From contig CAIQQO010000076.1 of assembly GCA_903873965.1 (NCBI GenBank), positions 18,270-82,269 on the forward strand: DNA of 64,000 nt, written 5' to 3'. The position numbers were made by a program, and so were the translations under genes. Source of the DNA: an uncultured bacterium. GTDB taxonomy: Bacteria; Chloroflexota; Anaerolineae; J036; Brachytrichaceae. Of this stretch, positions 1 to 9,179 are shown in pieces (within the stretch, counting starts at the first letter, position 1; every line of letters starts with the position of its first letter). Under the pieces are notes generated by a model, which did not search any database, was not told the origin of the DNA, and saw nothing but the letters and a program-made list of their open reading frames with translations.

Positions 1-437
1 CTCTGGATAACGCCGTGCACGATCTCGCCTTCTCGCTCTGCAAAGGTGTTGTACTGGAAATCGCGCTCAGCTTCGCGCAGTTTCTGCACGATCATCTGTT
101 TGACATTCTGGGCCGCAATGCGCCCGAAGTCCTTTACCGTTACGTCAACCATCATCAGGTCGCCGATTTCGGCATCTGCCTTTTCCAGTTTTGCTTCTTC
201 GATCGAGACTTCAGTGCGATCGTCGATGACAGCCTCGACCACTTCTTTTTCGACAAGCACTTTCATATCGCCCTTGTCAATATCCACTTTGACGTCCACA
301 TTCTGGGCGGTCATGATATTGGCATTCTTGCGATATGACGTGACTAACGCACTCTCTAAGACCTGCGTGATGATCTCACGCGGTAGGTTGCGTTCCGAAC
401 AGATTTGGTTTAAAGCTAATGTAAACTCGCTCTTCAT
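1..437 (-). CDS. nusA: Transcription termination/antitermination factor NusA, N-terminal part (truncated by window start)
   Basis: Reverse-strand translation from ATG at 437: MKSEFTLALNQICSERNLPREIITQVLESALVTSYRKNANIMTAQNVDVKVDIDKGDMKVLVEKEVVEAVIDDRTEVSIEEAKLEKADAEIGDL..., a typical NusA N-terminal domain. Confidence 0.9.
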   Translation of the reverse strand, partial: MKSEFTLALNQICSERNLPREIITQVLESALVTSYRKNANIMTAQNVDVKVDIDKGDMKVLVEKEVVEAVIDDRTEVSIEEAKLEKADAEIGDLMMVDVTVKDFGRIAAQNVKQMIVQKLREAERDFQYNTFAEREGEIVHGVIQ

Positions 438-464
438 CGTACGGACTCCTGCGCCGTAGAAAAG

Positions 465-491
465 GAAGAGTGGGTTCATCGCCCACTCTTC
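465..491 (-). promoter_or_regulatory. Hairpin in the nusA 5' leader (10-bp perfect stem)
   Basis: GAAGAGTGGG (465-474) / CCCACTCTTC (482-491), between the promoter and the nusA start. Confidence 0.6.
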
Positions 492-522
492 GATCTAGTT
501 GCCAGAAGTTTTAAGTATGCCT

Positions 523-551
523 AGTGTACCAACTGGTCTTTTGCTTGTCAA
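523..551 (-). promoter_or_regulatory. Sigma70-like promoter for nusA: TTGACA-N17-TACACT
   Basis: Minus strand TTGACA (551-546), 17 bp spacer, TACACT (528-523), about 85 nt upstream of the nusA start. Confidence 0.7.
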
Positions 552-612
552 CAATTCATATCATGAATCGTAATACGTATCCCTCGGGCCTTTCTACGGT
601 CCTGAACATGTA

Positions 613-1875
613 TCATACACCCGGCTTGCGCGTCTGCATATACCTTTTCATGGATTCATACAGCAAAGTAGGGGAAAAGTCGGGTTCGAGCATGCGAAAG
701 TAGTACCACGACTGGTCCCGTTCAGCATCCGAGGCGCGTTTGAAGAACCAAATAGCCATTACACCCACCCACGGCCACTCCTCGCGCGCCCTTTCGTACG
801 TCGCCGGAACATAATCCGCCTGCTGTTGCTCAGTGGCTACGCCATACATGCCCCAACCCTTGATTTTGTCAGGAGTATTCGGTACTGCGTTCCAGTTCAA
901 TTCCGACAGCCATATCGGTTTGGTCGCGTCGCCATTCCGCACCATAATATCGCGCAACAGGACATGACGGGCGACATTGGTCGTCTGCGGATCAAAGCGG
1001 TGATCATTTGGTCCGGAAAACAATCCGTAACCCTGTGCCGACAAGATATCGAAGCAACGGCCTGCGCCGGCGTTGTACATGCGTTGCAGAAACACGAGAT
1101 CACTCAGGTCGCGGCCATCCTGTGCGATCGTCGGCGCCAGCGCCGCACTCAGGATGACGATATTCGGATCAATCGCCTTGGCTCGATCATAGGCCATGCA
1201 CGTCATGCGGGCGTAGTCTTCCGGGTTCACCCGCTGATCGCCCCACTCCGGGTAGATGTTTGGCTCATTCCAAAGCTGGTAATACTGAATGCGTCCCTTA
1301 TACCGGTTTACCACTACCGCCACGTAATCGGCATAGTCATCAAAGCGAGCAGGCGGGCCGAATTCGCCCAAGTCGGCATAGCCGGCATGCGACCACTTCG
1401 GCGGAGCGCTCAACCGGGCGATCACCTTCAAACCATACTTGTCGCTCAGATCGACAATGTTGTCGTACTTGTCCCATGCACTCCGCTCAGGCTGATTACG
1501 CCGGTCGGTGAAGTCGCCCTTGCCATCGATCTCGATATCAGCCCATGGAAACTGCTGACGTATCCACACAAAGCCAGCCTCCTTGATCATCTGCAGAGAA
1601 CGCTCGCGCTTCGCCACCTCCACTTCCTGTTCGAGGAAAGTGTTGACGCCGAACGGATTGACATCTTTAACATACTTTATGTCAGCATCCGGTGCGAGTT
1701 GCAGTGGCGGACGCGCCAGACCCAGGAACAGATTCCACAACCCGCGCAGTTGCGACAGGCGTGCCTCCTCGCCTGTGAGCAGCGCCAGTTGCTGCGCCGT
1801 GGACGGAAGCGCAAACCATACGGCAAACGCCGCAATCACAAGCAAAAGGACCAGCAAGGGAAGTCGGGATTTCAT
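613..1875 (-). CDS. Membrane-anchored glycoside hydrolase-like (beta/alpha)8 protein (cellulase / GH39-like fold)
   Basis: N-terminal hydrophobic anchor MKSRLPLLVLLLVIAAFAVWF; motifs WIRQQFPW, YYQLWNEPNIYPEWG, WLSELNWN. Start placed at the internal Met; the upstream ORF extension is repeat sequence. Confidence 0.75.
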   Translation of the reverse strand: MKSRLPLLVLLLVIAAFAVWFALPSTAQQLALLTGEEARLSQLRGLWNLFLGLARPPLQLAPDADIKYVKDVNPFGVNTFLEQEVEVAKRERSLQMIKEAGFVWIRQQFPWADIEIDGKGDFTDRRNQPERSAWDKYDNIVDLSDKYGLKVIARLSAPPKWSHAGYADLGEFGPPARFDDYADYVAVVVNRYKGRIQYYQLWNEPNIYPEWGDQRVNPEDYARMTCMAYDRAKAIDPNIVILSAALAPTIAQDGRDLSDLVFLQRMYNAGAGRCFDILSAQGYGLFSGPNDHRFDPQTTNVARHVLLRDIMVRNGDATKPIWLSELNWNAVPNTPDKIKGWGMYGVATEQQQADYVPATYERAREEWPWVGVMAIWFFKRASDAERDQSWYYFRMLEPDFSPTLLYESMKRYMQTRKPGV

Positions 1876-1915
1876 GGAGATTAGAGATTGAAAATCGGGA
1901 GACTTGGGATTCCGA

Positions 1916-2584
1916 TCATGCTTCACTTTTTACGCTGACAGGTTTTGTACCCAGGAGCTTGAAAGCCATCTGCACCACGGGGCCGATGCCAAGTGCGAAC
2001 GCGAGTGTACCGATACCAATGGTGCCACCGAGCAGGTAAGCGATGGCCAGGACAGACAGTTCGATGACCGTGCGCGTGACGCGCACGCTCCAGCCGGTAC
2101 GGCGGTGCAGCCCCATCATCAAACCGTCGCGCGGGCCGGCGCCGAGGCGTGTGCTGAGATAGAGGCCGCTCCCAATACCAATGATGGTGATGCCGAGTGC
2201 CATCTCAACCAGTTGTAAGGGGAGCGTCGAAAACACCGGCAGAAAAGTCAAGCTAAGGTTTGTAACTGTGCCAATGCCGATGACGTTCAACACCGTGCCG
2301 ATGCCCAGGCGTTCGCCCAACGGCAGCCACAGAAACAAAATGGGCACACCAAGCAGGATGCTGATGGTGCCAATTGGCAGTCCGACGTGATAAGCGATGC
2401 CCTGGTTGAGCGACTCCCACGGGCCAAGGCCGAGCCTGGCCTGCACCATCAGCGCAATGCCAAAGCCAAAACAAGACAGCCCCGCCAACAGCGTCACCCA
2501 ACGACGGGCGGATATCGCGCTCAGCGTCAGACGCAGCAATGTCAGTCGATTCATATGGACGCTTTGAGTATTTTCGGGATTCAT
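1916..2584 (-). CDS. YczE/YitT-like integral membrane protein
   Basis: Multiple TM segments, GLGPWESLNQGIAYHVGLPIGTISILLG and RLGAGPRDGLMMGL motifs; ATGA overlap with the upstream HNH gene. Confidence 0.75.
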   Translation of the reverse strand: MNPENTQSVHMNRLTLLRLTLSAISARRWVTLLAGLSCFGFGIALMVQARLGLGPWESLNQGIAYHVGLPIGTISILLGVPILFLWLPLGERLGIGTVLNVIGIGTVTNLSLTFLPVFSTLPLQLVEMALGITIIGIGSGLYLSTRLGAGPRDGLMMGLHRRTGWSVRVTRTVIELSVLAIAYLLGGTIGIGTLAFALGIGPVVQMAFKLLGTKPVSVKSEA

Positions 2585-3075
2585 GTGACAAGCAGGTATT
2601 TACGCCAGGCATCATTGCCCGGCGTCATCAACAACGCCATCGCCCAGAAGCGCGGACGCACTGGCGCATGCGCCAGTGTCATATGTGCTTCTTCGGGTGT
2701 GCGATTGGCCTTCTTTCGATTGCATGGCCCGCAGGCTGCCACCATGTTTTCCCAGTCGGCGCGTCCGCCACGCGAACGCGGCATGACATGGTCAATCGTC
2801 AATAGATCACGACCGGGCTGGCTGCCACAATACTGGCAGGTATAGGCATCACGCAACAAGATCGCGCGACGCGATAGAGGCATTGGCAGGTTATGCGGCA
2901 CCCGCACATAATAGCGCAAACGGACCACCACCGGCGCAGGAAAACTGGCAGATTGGCTGTGAATAAAGGTGCCATCGGTTTCGATCACCTCGGCCTTGTC
3001 CGACATCAACAAGTGCATGGCGCGGGGCATCGGAACCACACTAAGTGGCTCATAGGTTGCATTCAGTACCAGCAC
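2581..3075 (-). CDS. HNH endonuclease family protein
   Basis: LVLNATYEPLSVV, CQYCGSQPGRDLLTIDHVMPRSRGGRADWENMVAACGPCNRKKANRTPEEA. Confidence 0.93.
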   Translation of the reverse strand: MLVLNATYEPLSVVPMPRAMHLLMSDKAEVIETDGTFIHSQSASFPAPVVVRLRYYVRVPHNLPMPLSRRAILLRDAYTCQYCGSQPGRDLLTIDHVMPRSRGGRADWENMVAACGPCNRKKANRTPEEAHMTLAHAPVRPRFWAMALLMTPGNDAWRKYLLVT

Positions 3076-3167
3076 ACGGCGCAGGCCAGGCGACGCATGC
3101 CAAGCGGCAAATGCGGTGACAGTTGGTGCCTCTTCTCCTTACTTGCGGATCTATGACCCGGCGTAGA

Positions 3168-3210
3168 AAACGACCAGCGTGTCGTTTCGTCTAACCCGCG
3201 TGTCATCTCG
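3168..3210. repeat. Two tandem degenerate palindromic repeat copies
   Basis: AAACGACCAGCGTGTCGTTTCGTC and CCCGCGTGTCATCTCG immediately downstream of the dnaE stop. Confidence 0.6.
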
Positions 3211-3223
3211 TCTGCCAATGGAA

Positions 3224-6200
3224 TTATAGTATGGATGCTGGCACCGCTTGCACCATCTCTGCGCCTAGCGCAGTCAGTTTCATACGTAATTCAACACAAT
3301 CCCGGGTGGTGTCATTCGGGAAATCAATGATTTGATCTTTCCGCCCGTTGTTACGCAGCCGTATGCTGAAAAGTTGTTGCCCTTTGTACTCCAACAGGGT
3401 CTGATGAATCGCTTCCATCCGGGCGGCATCCTGCTTCATATCGCCACAACGACGCATGACGACCAGAATAGGTCCGCTGGATAACTGGATATCGGCGGCG
3501 CGCGGTGGATTGGCTGACGCAGGAGACGACACGCGTGTCATCCCGACTGACGCCACCTGCGACGATGTCAATGATTTGGTTACCACCGAGGTGGCAGCGA
3601 CCTGTGCAGCAGCCGCAGGGCGCACTGTCTGGTTGGCCGTGGGAGATGTGGGTATAACCAGGGCAGCCGGTTGGTCCGTCGCCCCGGAGCGCTGCCGTCC
3701 CGCTGGCTGTGTTGCGCCAGCTATCTTGACGCTGGCACGCCCTGTTTTAGCGTTCGCCTGCGTTGAGACATAGTCGTCCGGTATCCACACCTCGGTATCT
3801 GTCGCGGCTGACATGCCGTCGTCATAAGGAATATCATCCGGGAATTCGGGTTCAGGTGGTACGTCATAACTGCTGTCCATGTTGGTTTCCTTGAGTGTGC
3901 GCTCTACTGTATTCGCCGCTGGTTGCAGTGTCACCGAGTGTTGCACAACAACCGGCTGCGCCGTTGCTTTCCGCTCAACAACTTGCTCGGCGATGATGAT
4001 GGCCCGTGCCGTGTCAGAAACCGTCGGAACAACCGGCGTGACGTCCCCTGTGGCTGGCATGGCGTCGTATTGCGGATTTGAGAAGTCCTGCCGGGCGTCG
4101 GCGGAAATGGCGCGCGTCAGTGAATCACTGATACGATCGACAAGCAGTTTTGGAGTGTTGCCCTCGCGCACTTCGGCTTTACCCCACACCACCACGACCT
4201 TGTCGCGCTGAATTTTGTCCTGATACTCTTCCCATGTTCGCGGAAATATGGTGAGTTCAATTCGGCCAAATAAATCCTCGAGTTCAGCAAATCCCATCGG
4301 TTTGCCATTCTTGGAAACGTGTGGGCGTATCATCGTCAATATGCCGGCCAACACCACCTTCTGCGCATGGTCTGCTTCGGTCAATTCGTTCGTCGCATGG
4401 GTAACATATTCCCGCAACTGCGCCATGGCCGAAGTCAATGGATGCTCAGATACATACGTACCAATCAGCTCTTTCTCGTAGCTCAGAAGCTCTTTGCGTG
4501 GGATTTCCTTCGCGTTCGTCGGCAATACCAGCAGGTTCTCATCTTCGCCACCACTTAGTCCATCGAACAACATGAACTGGCCGCGCTCTGCTGCTTTGCG
4601 CGTTGTCGCCGCTATGCCGACCATCTGGTCGATGACCGCAAGTAGTTGGTGACGCGGGCCGAAATCGTCGAACGCACCGACCTTAATCAGAGATTCGATG
4701 GCGCGCTTATTCACCTGCGCCATTTCAACTCGCTTGCAGAAGTCGTCGAGTGTCTTGAATGGCCCGCCGCTCTGGCGCGCCTTCACAATCGCCTCAATCG
4801 GTCCCAGCCCGACGTTCTTGATCGCCATCAACCCAAAACGAATCTTTGACACGCCCGGGCGCTCCATGCCCGTGTCCGGTTTCTTCCCTTTTGCTTCTTC
4901 CTTCTGACCTCTGTCGCCTGTCTTCTGTCCTCTGACTTCTTCCTTCTTCGGAGCGTCTTCAATCGAAAATTCCGCGAAGCTATGGTTCACATTGGGCGGC
5001 AGCACTTCGATGCCATGCCCCTTCGTGTCGGTGATCAGCGCAGCAATTTTGTCAGTGTTACCGGCTTCGCACGTCATCAGCGCCGTCATGTACTCAATCG
5101 TATACATCGACTTGAGGTATGCCGTCTGGCACGTGATCTGAGCATAGTCAGCCGCATGCGCCTTCGGGAATCCATAGCGGGCGAAAAACTCAATATCGCC
5201 GAAAATCGCATCGGCGAGTTCTGCCGTATAACCTTTCTTAATCGCCCCTTCACGGAACTTAGTCTTGTGCTTCAGCAACGCTTCCGCATTCTTCTTCGAT
5301 ACGGCCTTGCGGATGGTGTCGGCCTCACCCACCGAGTACCCGGCGATGTCACGCGCCACACGCATGATCTGTTCCTGATACACGATGATGGCGTAGGTCT
5401 CTTTCAACGCCGCCTCAAGATCGGGGTGGCGAAACTCGGTCTTCTCCTCATCGTGCATGCGTTTGATGTACGTAGGGATCTGTTCCATCGGGCCAGGGCG
5501 GAACAACGCGACCGCAGCGACGATGTTTTCAAAACGCGTCGGCTTCATCTGCATCATCAGGTTGCGCATACCGGTGCCTTCCACCTGAAACACGCCCAAC
5601 ACATCGCCGCGCGACAACGTCTGGTAGATCACCTGATCGTGGATCGGGATCGTGTTCAGCGTGAACTCGACCGCGTGACGCTTGCGGATCAATTCGCAGG
5701 CCTTGCGCATGATCGTTAGCATCGACAGGCCGAGATAGTCCATCTTGAGCAGGCCGATGGCTTCCAGATGGGTCATCTCGAATTGCGTGATGGCATTCAG
5801 TTCTTCGCTTAACGGTGTACCAGTCAGCCGATGCAGCGGAACGTACTCGATCAAGGGCTTGTCGGCAATCACGACGCCGGCAGCATGCGTACCCGCGTTG
5901 CGCACGGTGCCTTCCACTGTGATCGCTTTGTCATACAAGTCACGCAAGTTTTCTTCTGAGTCGTAAATCTTCTTGAGATCGGGCACCTGTTCAAGCGCCT
6001 CTTTCAGGCTGACAGGCTTGCCAGGAACAGCTGGAACCAGGGATGTCATGCGCGAGACTTCGCTTAATGGCAGATCGAGCACGCGCGCGACGTCCTTGAG
6101 CGATGCGCGCGCAGCCATCGTGCCAAAGGTGATGATCTGCGCAACCTGTTCCTTGCCGTACTTCTTAATGGTGTAGTCCACCAGCCGGTTGCGCTGATCG

Positions 6201-7582
6201 TCGGGGAAGTCCATGTCGATATCGGGCATGGACACGCGCCCGGGATTCAGGAAGCGCTCGAACAACAGGTCATTGCTTACCGGCTCGATATTCGTCAGCC
6301 CCAGCACGTGCGACACCATGCTGCCGGCAGCGCTGCCGCGCACATTCCACCAGATGCCGTTCTCACGCGCAAAACGAATAAGATCCCACACGATCAGGAA
6401 ATAGGTCGCAAATCCCATCTCGGTGATGACGCTGAGTTCATAATTCAAACGCTGTCGCAATGCCGACGGCTTCAACGCCGGGTTGCCAATCGAATTCGGT
6501 AATGCCAGCGGCGAACGGACGGTGAGATCGATTGGCTCATCGGAAGCAGAAGAAATTGGGGATTGGGGATTCGAGGTTGCTGAGTCAGTTAATCTCGAAT
6601 CTCCAATCTCTAGCTTCTCTTCAAAGAGAATACCGTACCGCTCGTAAAATCCCTCGGCGCACAGGTCACGTAGATAGTCGGCGTCGGAGGGGAATTTTTC
6701 GGGGCGCTTGAAATTGGGCAGATGGAACTGCTTGGTCTTCAGACTGACACTGCAGCGCTCAGCCAGCCGTGCCGTGTTGCTGACAGCCTCAGGCGCCATG
6801 GCATCGAAAATCTCCCGCATTTCCTCTTCGCTCTTGAGGTAATACGAGTCGTTGTTCATCTTCATGCGCTTGGCGTCTTTGTACAGCGTGTTGGTCTGGA
6901 TGCACAGCATCAAGTCCTGCGCTGCTGAGTCCTCGCGGCGCACGTAGTGAACGTCATTGGTGGCTACAAGCGGCACGCCGAGTTCATTGGCCCATCTGAT
7001 CAGCGTCGGCGTGATTGGCTTCAACTCATCGAGGTCGTGTTCCTGCAGTTCGAGATAGAAGCGGTCGCCGAACACATCCTGATACCATTTGATCGCCTGC
7101 TTGCCTTCCTCTTCTTGCCCGCCCAGAATAAATCGCGGAATTTCAGCCGATGGACAACCCGAGGTGCAAATGATGCCTTTGGAGTATTTGACGAGTGTGT
7201 CATGATCAATGCGCGGCTTGTAATAAAAGCCCTCGATCTGTGACAGGCTGGCCATCTTCATCAGGTTGCTGTAACCCTCGTTGTCCTGTGCCAGCAAGAG
7301 AAGATGGTGCGGGCTGCGGTCCTGTCCGCCATCCTTATCCTTCATGCGCCGCCCCTGCTTGCACAGGTAGGTCTCCATGCCAATGATCGGCTTGACACCG
7401 GCGTCATTGCACGCGTCGAAGAACTCAATCGCGCCGTACATCACCCCATGGTCGGTGAGTGCCAACGCCGGCATAGCCAGTTCCTTGGCCCGCTTGGCTA
7501 GAAGCTTAACCCGCCCCAGCCCGTCCAGCATCGAGTATTCCGAATGTACGTGCAAATGAACAAACGACACGCGCGCCTCCAA
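3224..7582 (-). CDS. dnaE: DNA polymerase III subunit alpha
   Basis: PHP domain FVHLHVHSEYSMLDGLGRV; polymerase core PDIDMDFPDDQRNRLVDYTIKKYG; FRPGPMEQIPTYIKR. Contains unusual repeat-derived linkers. Confidence 0.97.
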   Translation of the reverse strand: MEARVSFVHLHVHSEYSMLDGLGRVKLLAKRAKELAMPALALTDHGVMYGAIEFFDACNDAGVKPIIGMETYLCKQGRRMKDKDGGQDRSPHHLLLLAQDNEGYSNLMKMASLSQIEGFYYKPRIDHDTLVKYSKGIICTSGCPSAEIPRFILGGQEEEGKQAIKWYQDVFGDRFYLELQEHDLDELKPITPTLIRWANELGVPLVATNDVHYVRREDSAAQDLMLCIQTNTLYKDAKRMKMNNDSYYLKSEEEMREIFDAMAPEAVSNTARLAERCSVSLKTKQFHLPNFKRPEKFPSDADYLRDLCAEGFYERYGILFEEKLEIGDSRLTDSATSNPQSPISSASDEPIDLTVRSPLALPNSIGNPALKPSALRQRLNYELSVITEMGFATYFLIVWDLIRFARENGIWWNVRGSAAGSMVSHVLGLTNIEPVSNDLLFERFLNPGRVSMPDIDMDFPDDQRNRLVDYTIKKYGKEQVAQIITFGTMAARASLKDVARVLDLPLSEVSRMTSLVPAVPGKPVSLKEALEQVPDLKKIYDSEENLRDLYDKAITVEGTVRNAGTHAAGVVIADKPLIEYVPLHRLTGTPLSEELNAITQFEMTHLEAIGLLKMDYLGLSMLTIMRKACELIRKRHAVEFTLNTIPIHDQVIYQTLSRGDVLGVFQVEGTGMRNLMMQMKPTRFENIVAAVALFRPGPMEQIPTYIKRMHDEEKTEFRHPDLEAALKETYAIIVYQEQIMRVARDIAGYSVGEADTIRKAVSKKNAEALLKHKTKFREGAIKKGYTAELADAIFGDIEFFARYGFPKAHAADYAQITCQTAYLKSMYTIEYMTALMTCEAGNTDKIAALITDTKGHGIEVLPPNVNHSFAEFSIEDAPKKEEVRGQKTGDRGQKEEAKGKKPDTGMERPGVSKIRFGLMAIKNVGLGPIEAIVKARQSGGPFKTLDDFCKRVEMAQVNKRAIESLIKVGAFDDFGPRHQLLAVIDQMVGIAATTRKAAERGQFMLFDGLSGGEDENLLVLPTNAKEIPRKELLSYEKELIGTYVSEHPLTSAMAQLREYVTHATNELTEADHAQKVVLAGILTMIRPHVSKNGKPMGFAELEDLFGRIELTIFPRTWEEYQDKIQRDKVVVVWGKAEVREGNTPKLLVDRISDSLTRAISADARQDFSNPQYDAMPATGDVTPVVPTVSDTARAIIIAEQVVERKATAQPVVVQHSVTLQPAANTVERTLKETNMDSSYDVPPEPEFPDDIPYDDGMSAATDTEVWIPDDYVSTQANAKTGRASVKIAGATQPAGRQRSGATDQPAALVIPTSPTANQTVRPAAAAQVAATSVVTKSLTSSQVASVGMTRVSSPASANPPRAADIQLSSGPILVVMRRCGDMKQDAARMEAIHQTLLEYKGQQLFSIRLRNNGRKDQIIDFPNDTTRDCVELRMKLTALGAEMVQAVPASIL
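3522..3546. repeat. Palindromic repeat copy inside dnaE (GGAGACGACACGCGTGTCATCCCGAC)
   Basis: Matches the 22-bp perfect palindrome at 21687-21708. Confidence 0.7.
4888..4949. repeat. 7-bp-period repeat inside dnaE
   Basis: From 4901: CTTCTGA CCTCTGT CGCCTGT CTTCTGT CCTCTGA CTTCTTC CTTCTTC. Confidence 0.75.
6555..6612. repeat. 7-bp-period inverted repeat inside dnaE (19-position stem)
   Basis: ATTGGGGATTGGGGATTCGAG (6555-6575) / CTCGAATCTCCAATCTCTA (6594-6612). Confidence 0.8.
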
Positions 7583-7693
7583 CGATGATAATGACTTTAT
7601 AAGGTGAAGAGCCTCGCACAGCCGCTCGGGCCGAAGGAGACTGTAGATTTTTGACTAGACCTGTAGGATAGCACAATAATCCGGGTGCGATCT

Positions 7694-8161
7694 CTACCCC
7701 ACCGTCACCGTATCTCCTACCCTGAACTCACCTGTCTGCAACACCCGCGTGTAGACGCGCGACCAGCCCGGGTTCTTGCTCTGATGAATGCGGTTGAAAT
7801 AACCATCAACAAATGACGGGCCGATATTGCTGCACGGTTCGGTATAGCGCGTCACTTCGAGTACTACCTGTTGTCCCAACTGAATGCGGGATCCAACCAC
7901 CACCTTGTCCCAGTCGATGCCCGTAACTGTGACATTCTCGCCTACTGAACCGGGGAAAATCGGATTGCCTTCCACTTGCAACGCCTGAATGCGTTCAAGA
8001 GAATACAGACATACCGCACGATCGGGTCCACCATGATGCTTCAGATCGCGGTGTTTGTCACCGACCAGCCCGAACATATCGACCGTCGCGTCGTAGGTAG
8101 CGTGCTTCGGCACCCCACCCTCTGATAAGTTAATCTGGAAAATACGCCCTGTTTCGCTCAT
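7694..8161 (-). CDS. MOSC domain-containing protein
   Basis: HRDLKHHGGPDRAVCLYSLERIQAL...FPGSVGENVTVTGIDWDKVVVGSRIQLG, MOSC signature. Confidence 0.88.
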   Translation of the reverse strand: MSETGRIFQINLSEGGVPKHATYDATVDMFGLVGDKHRDLKHHGGPDRAVCLYSLERIQALQVEGNPIFPGSVGENVTVTGIDWDKVVVGSRIQLGQQVVLEVTRYTEPCSNIGPSFVDGYFNRIHQSKNPGWSRVYTRVLQTGEFRVGDTVTVG

Positions 8162-8188
8162 ATTGGCCTCGCAGTATAAACTATCGTC

Positions 8189-8923
8189 ATGAATAACTGG
8201 CTACAAACACATACGCATCCACTTGTCATTGGTCATCGTGGTGCCAGCGCGTACGCGCCGGAGAATACACTCGCTGCTTTCTGTCTGGCGCGTGAACAGG
8301 GCGCCGACGGCATTGAACTCGATGTAAAACGTTGCGCCTCGGGTGACGTCGTTGTCATGCACGATCCAACCTTGTTGCGCACCACCGGCGCCGCAGGTCT
8401 GGTGCATGAGTGGACACTGGCCGAACTGCGCGCACTCGATGCCGGGCAGGGCGAACATGTCCCCACACTCGATGATGTGTTCGACGCGATCGGCCCTAAT
8501 CTCCTGGTCAACGTCGAAGTTACCAACTACACTACGCCCGATGATGGGCTTGAACCGCTCGTGGTCGACATTATACGGCGGCATGCCATCGCTGACCGCA
8601 TCGTGTTTTCCTCGTTTCATCCGTTGGTGTTGCGCCGGCTGGCCGTACTTGCGCCCGATATACCGCGCGCTTTCCTGTACGATGATGAGGTCCGGTTCGA
8701 CATCCAGGCTGTATTCAACGATCCGCTCATGCCGCACGAGTTCCGCAACCCGCACTACAGCATGGTCACGCACGCACTGGTGAGAGAGCTACGCTCGCGC
8801 CACATCGGCGTCAATACCTGGACTGTGAACGCGCCTGCCGACATCAAACGCATGGCAGAATGTGGCGTTACGAGCATCATCGGTGATTCGCCAAAGACAA
8901 TACGCGAGGCGCTGGGACTATAG
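8189..8923 (+). CDS. Glycerophosphodiester phosphodiesterase
   Basis: VIGHRGASAYAPENTLAAFCLAREQGADGIELDVKR...VVMHDPTLLRTT. Confidence 0.93.
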   Translation: MNNWLQTHTHPLVIGHRGASAYAPENTLAAFCLAREQGADGIELDVKRCASGDVVVMHDPTLLRTTGAAGLVHEWTLAELRALDAGQGEHVPTLDDVFDAIGPNLLVNVEVTNYTTPDDGLEPLVVDIIRRHAIADRIVFSSFHPLVLRRLAVLAPDIPRAFLYDDEVRFDIQAVFNDPLMPHEFRNPHYSMVTHALVRELRSRHIGVNTWTVNAPADIKRMAECGVTSIIGDSPKTIREALGL

Positions 8924-8952
8924 GGGACAGGGGAAAGAGACGTGAAATCAGG

Positions 8953-9040
8953 CGGAGAGGACAGGATTTGAACCTGCGTCGGATTTTACCCGAACACGCT
9001 CTCCAGGCGTGCGCATTAGACCGGGCTATGCTACCTCTCC
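8953..9040 (-). tRNA. tRNA-Ser (anticodon GGA)
   Basis: Minus strand GGAGAGGTAGCATAGCCCGG...CGC-CTGGAGA-GCG...long variable arm TTCGGGTAAAATCCGA...GGTTCAAATCC...CCTCTCCG; 7-bp acceptor GGAGAGG/CCTCTCC; CCA not encoded. Confidence 0.95.
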
Positions 9041-9179
9041 GCGTAGCCCTGATTATAGTGCAACATTAAAAACTGGTCGATACTCAACTCACCTGCGGCA
9101 CGCGCCGAAGAGATGGGCAATCTTATTACGAAACTAGGGCATACTTTGCGGGACATCAACTGGTGACGGAGGAATATAT

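Noticed and set aside
826-1884. 352-aa plus-strand ORF
   Set aside because: Lies antisense to the glycoside-hydrolase-like gene; composition and lack of recognisable motifs indicate a shadow ORF.
4982-5719. 245-aa plus-strand ORF
   Set aside because: Antisense to conserved dnaE sequence; shadow ORF.
3224-7582. Intein in DnaE
   Set aside because: Extra segments are short low-complexity repeat-derived linkers without intein splicing motifs.
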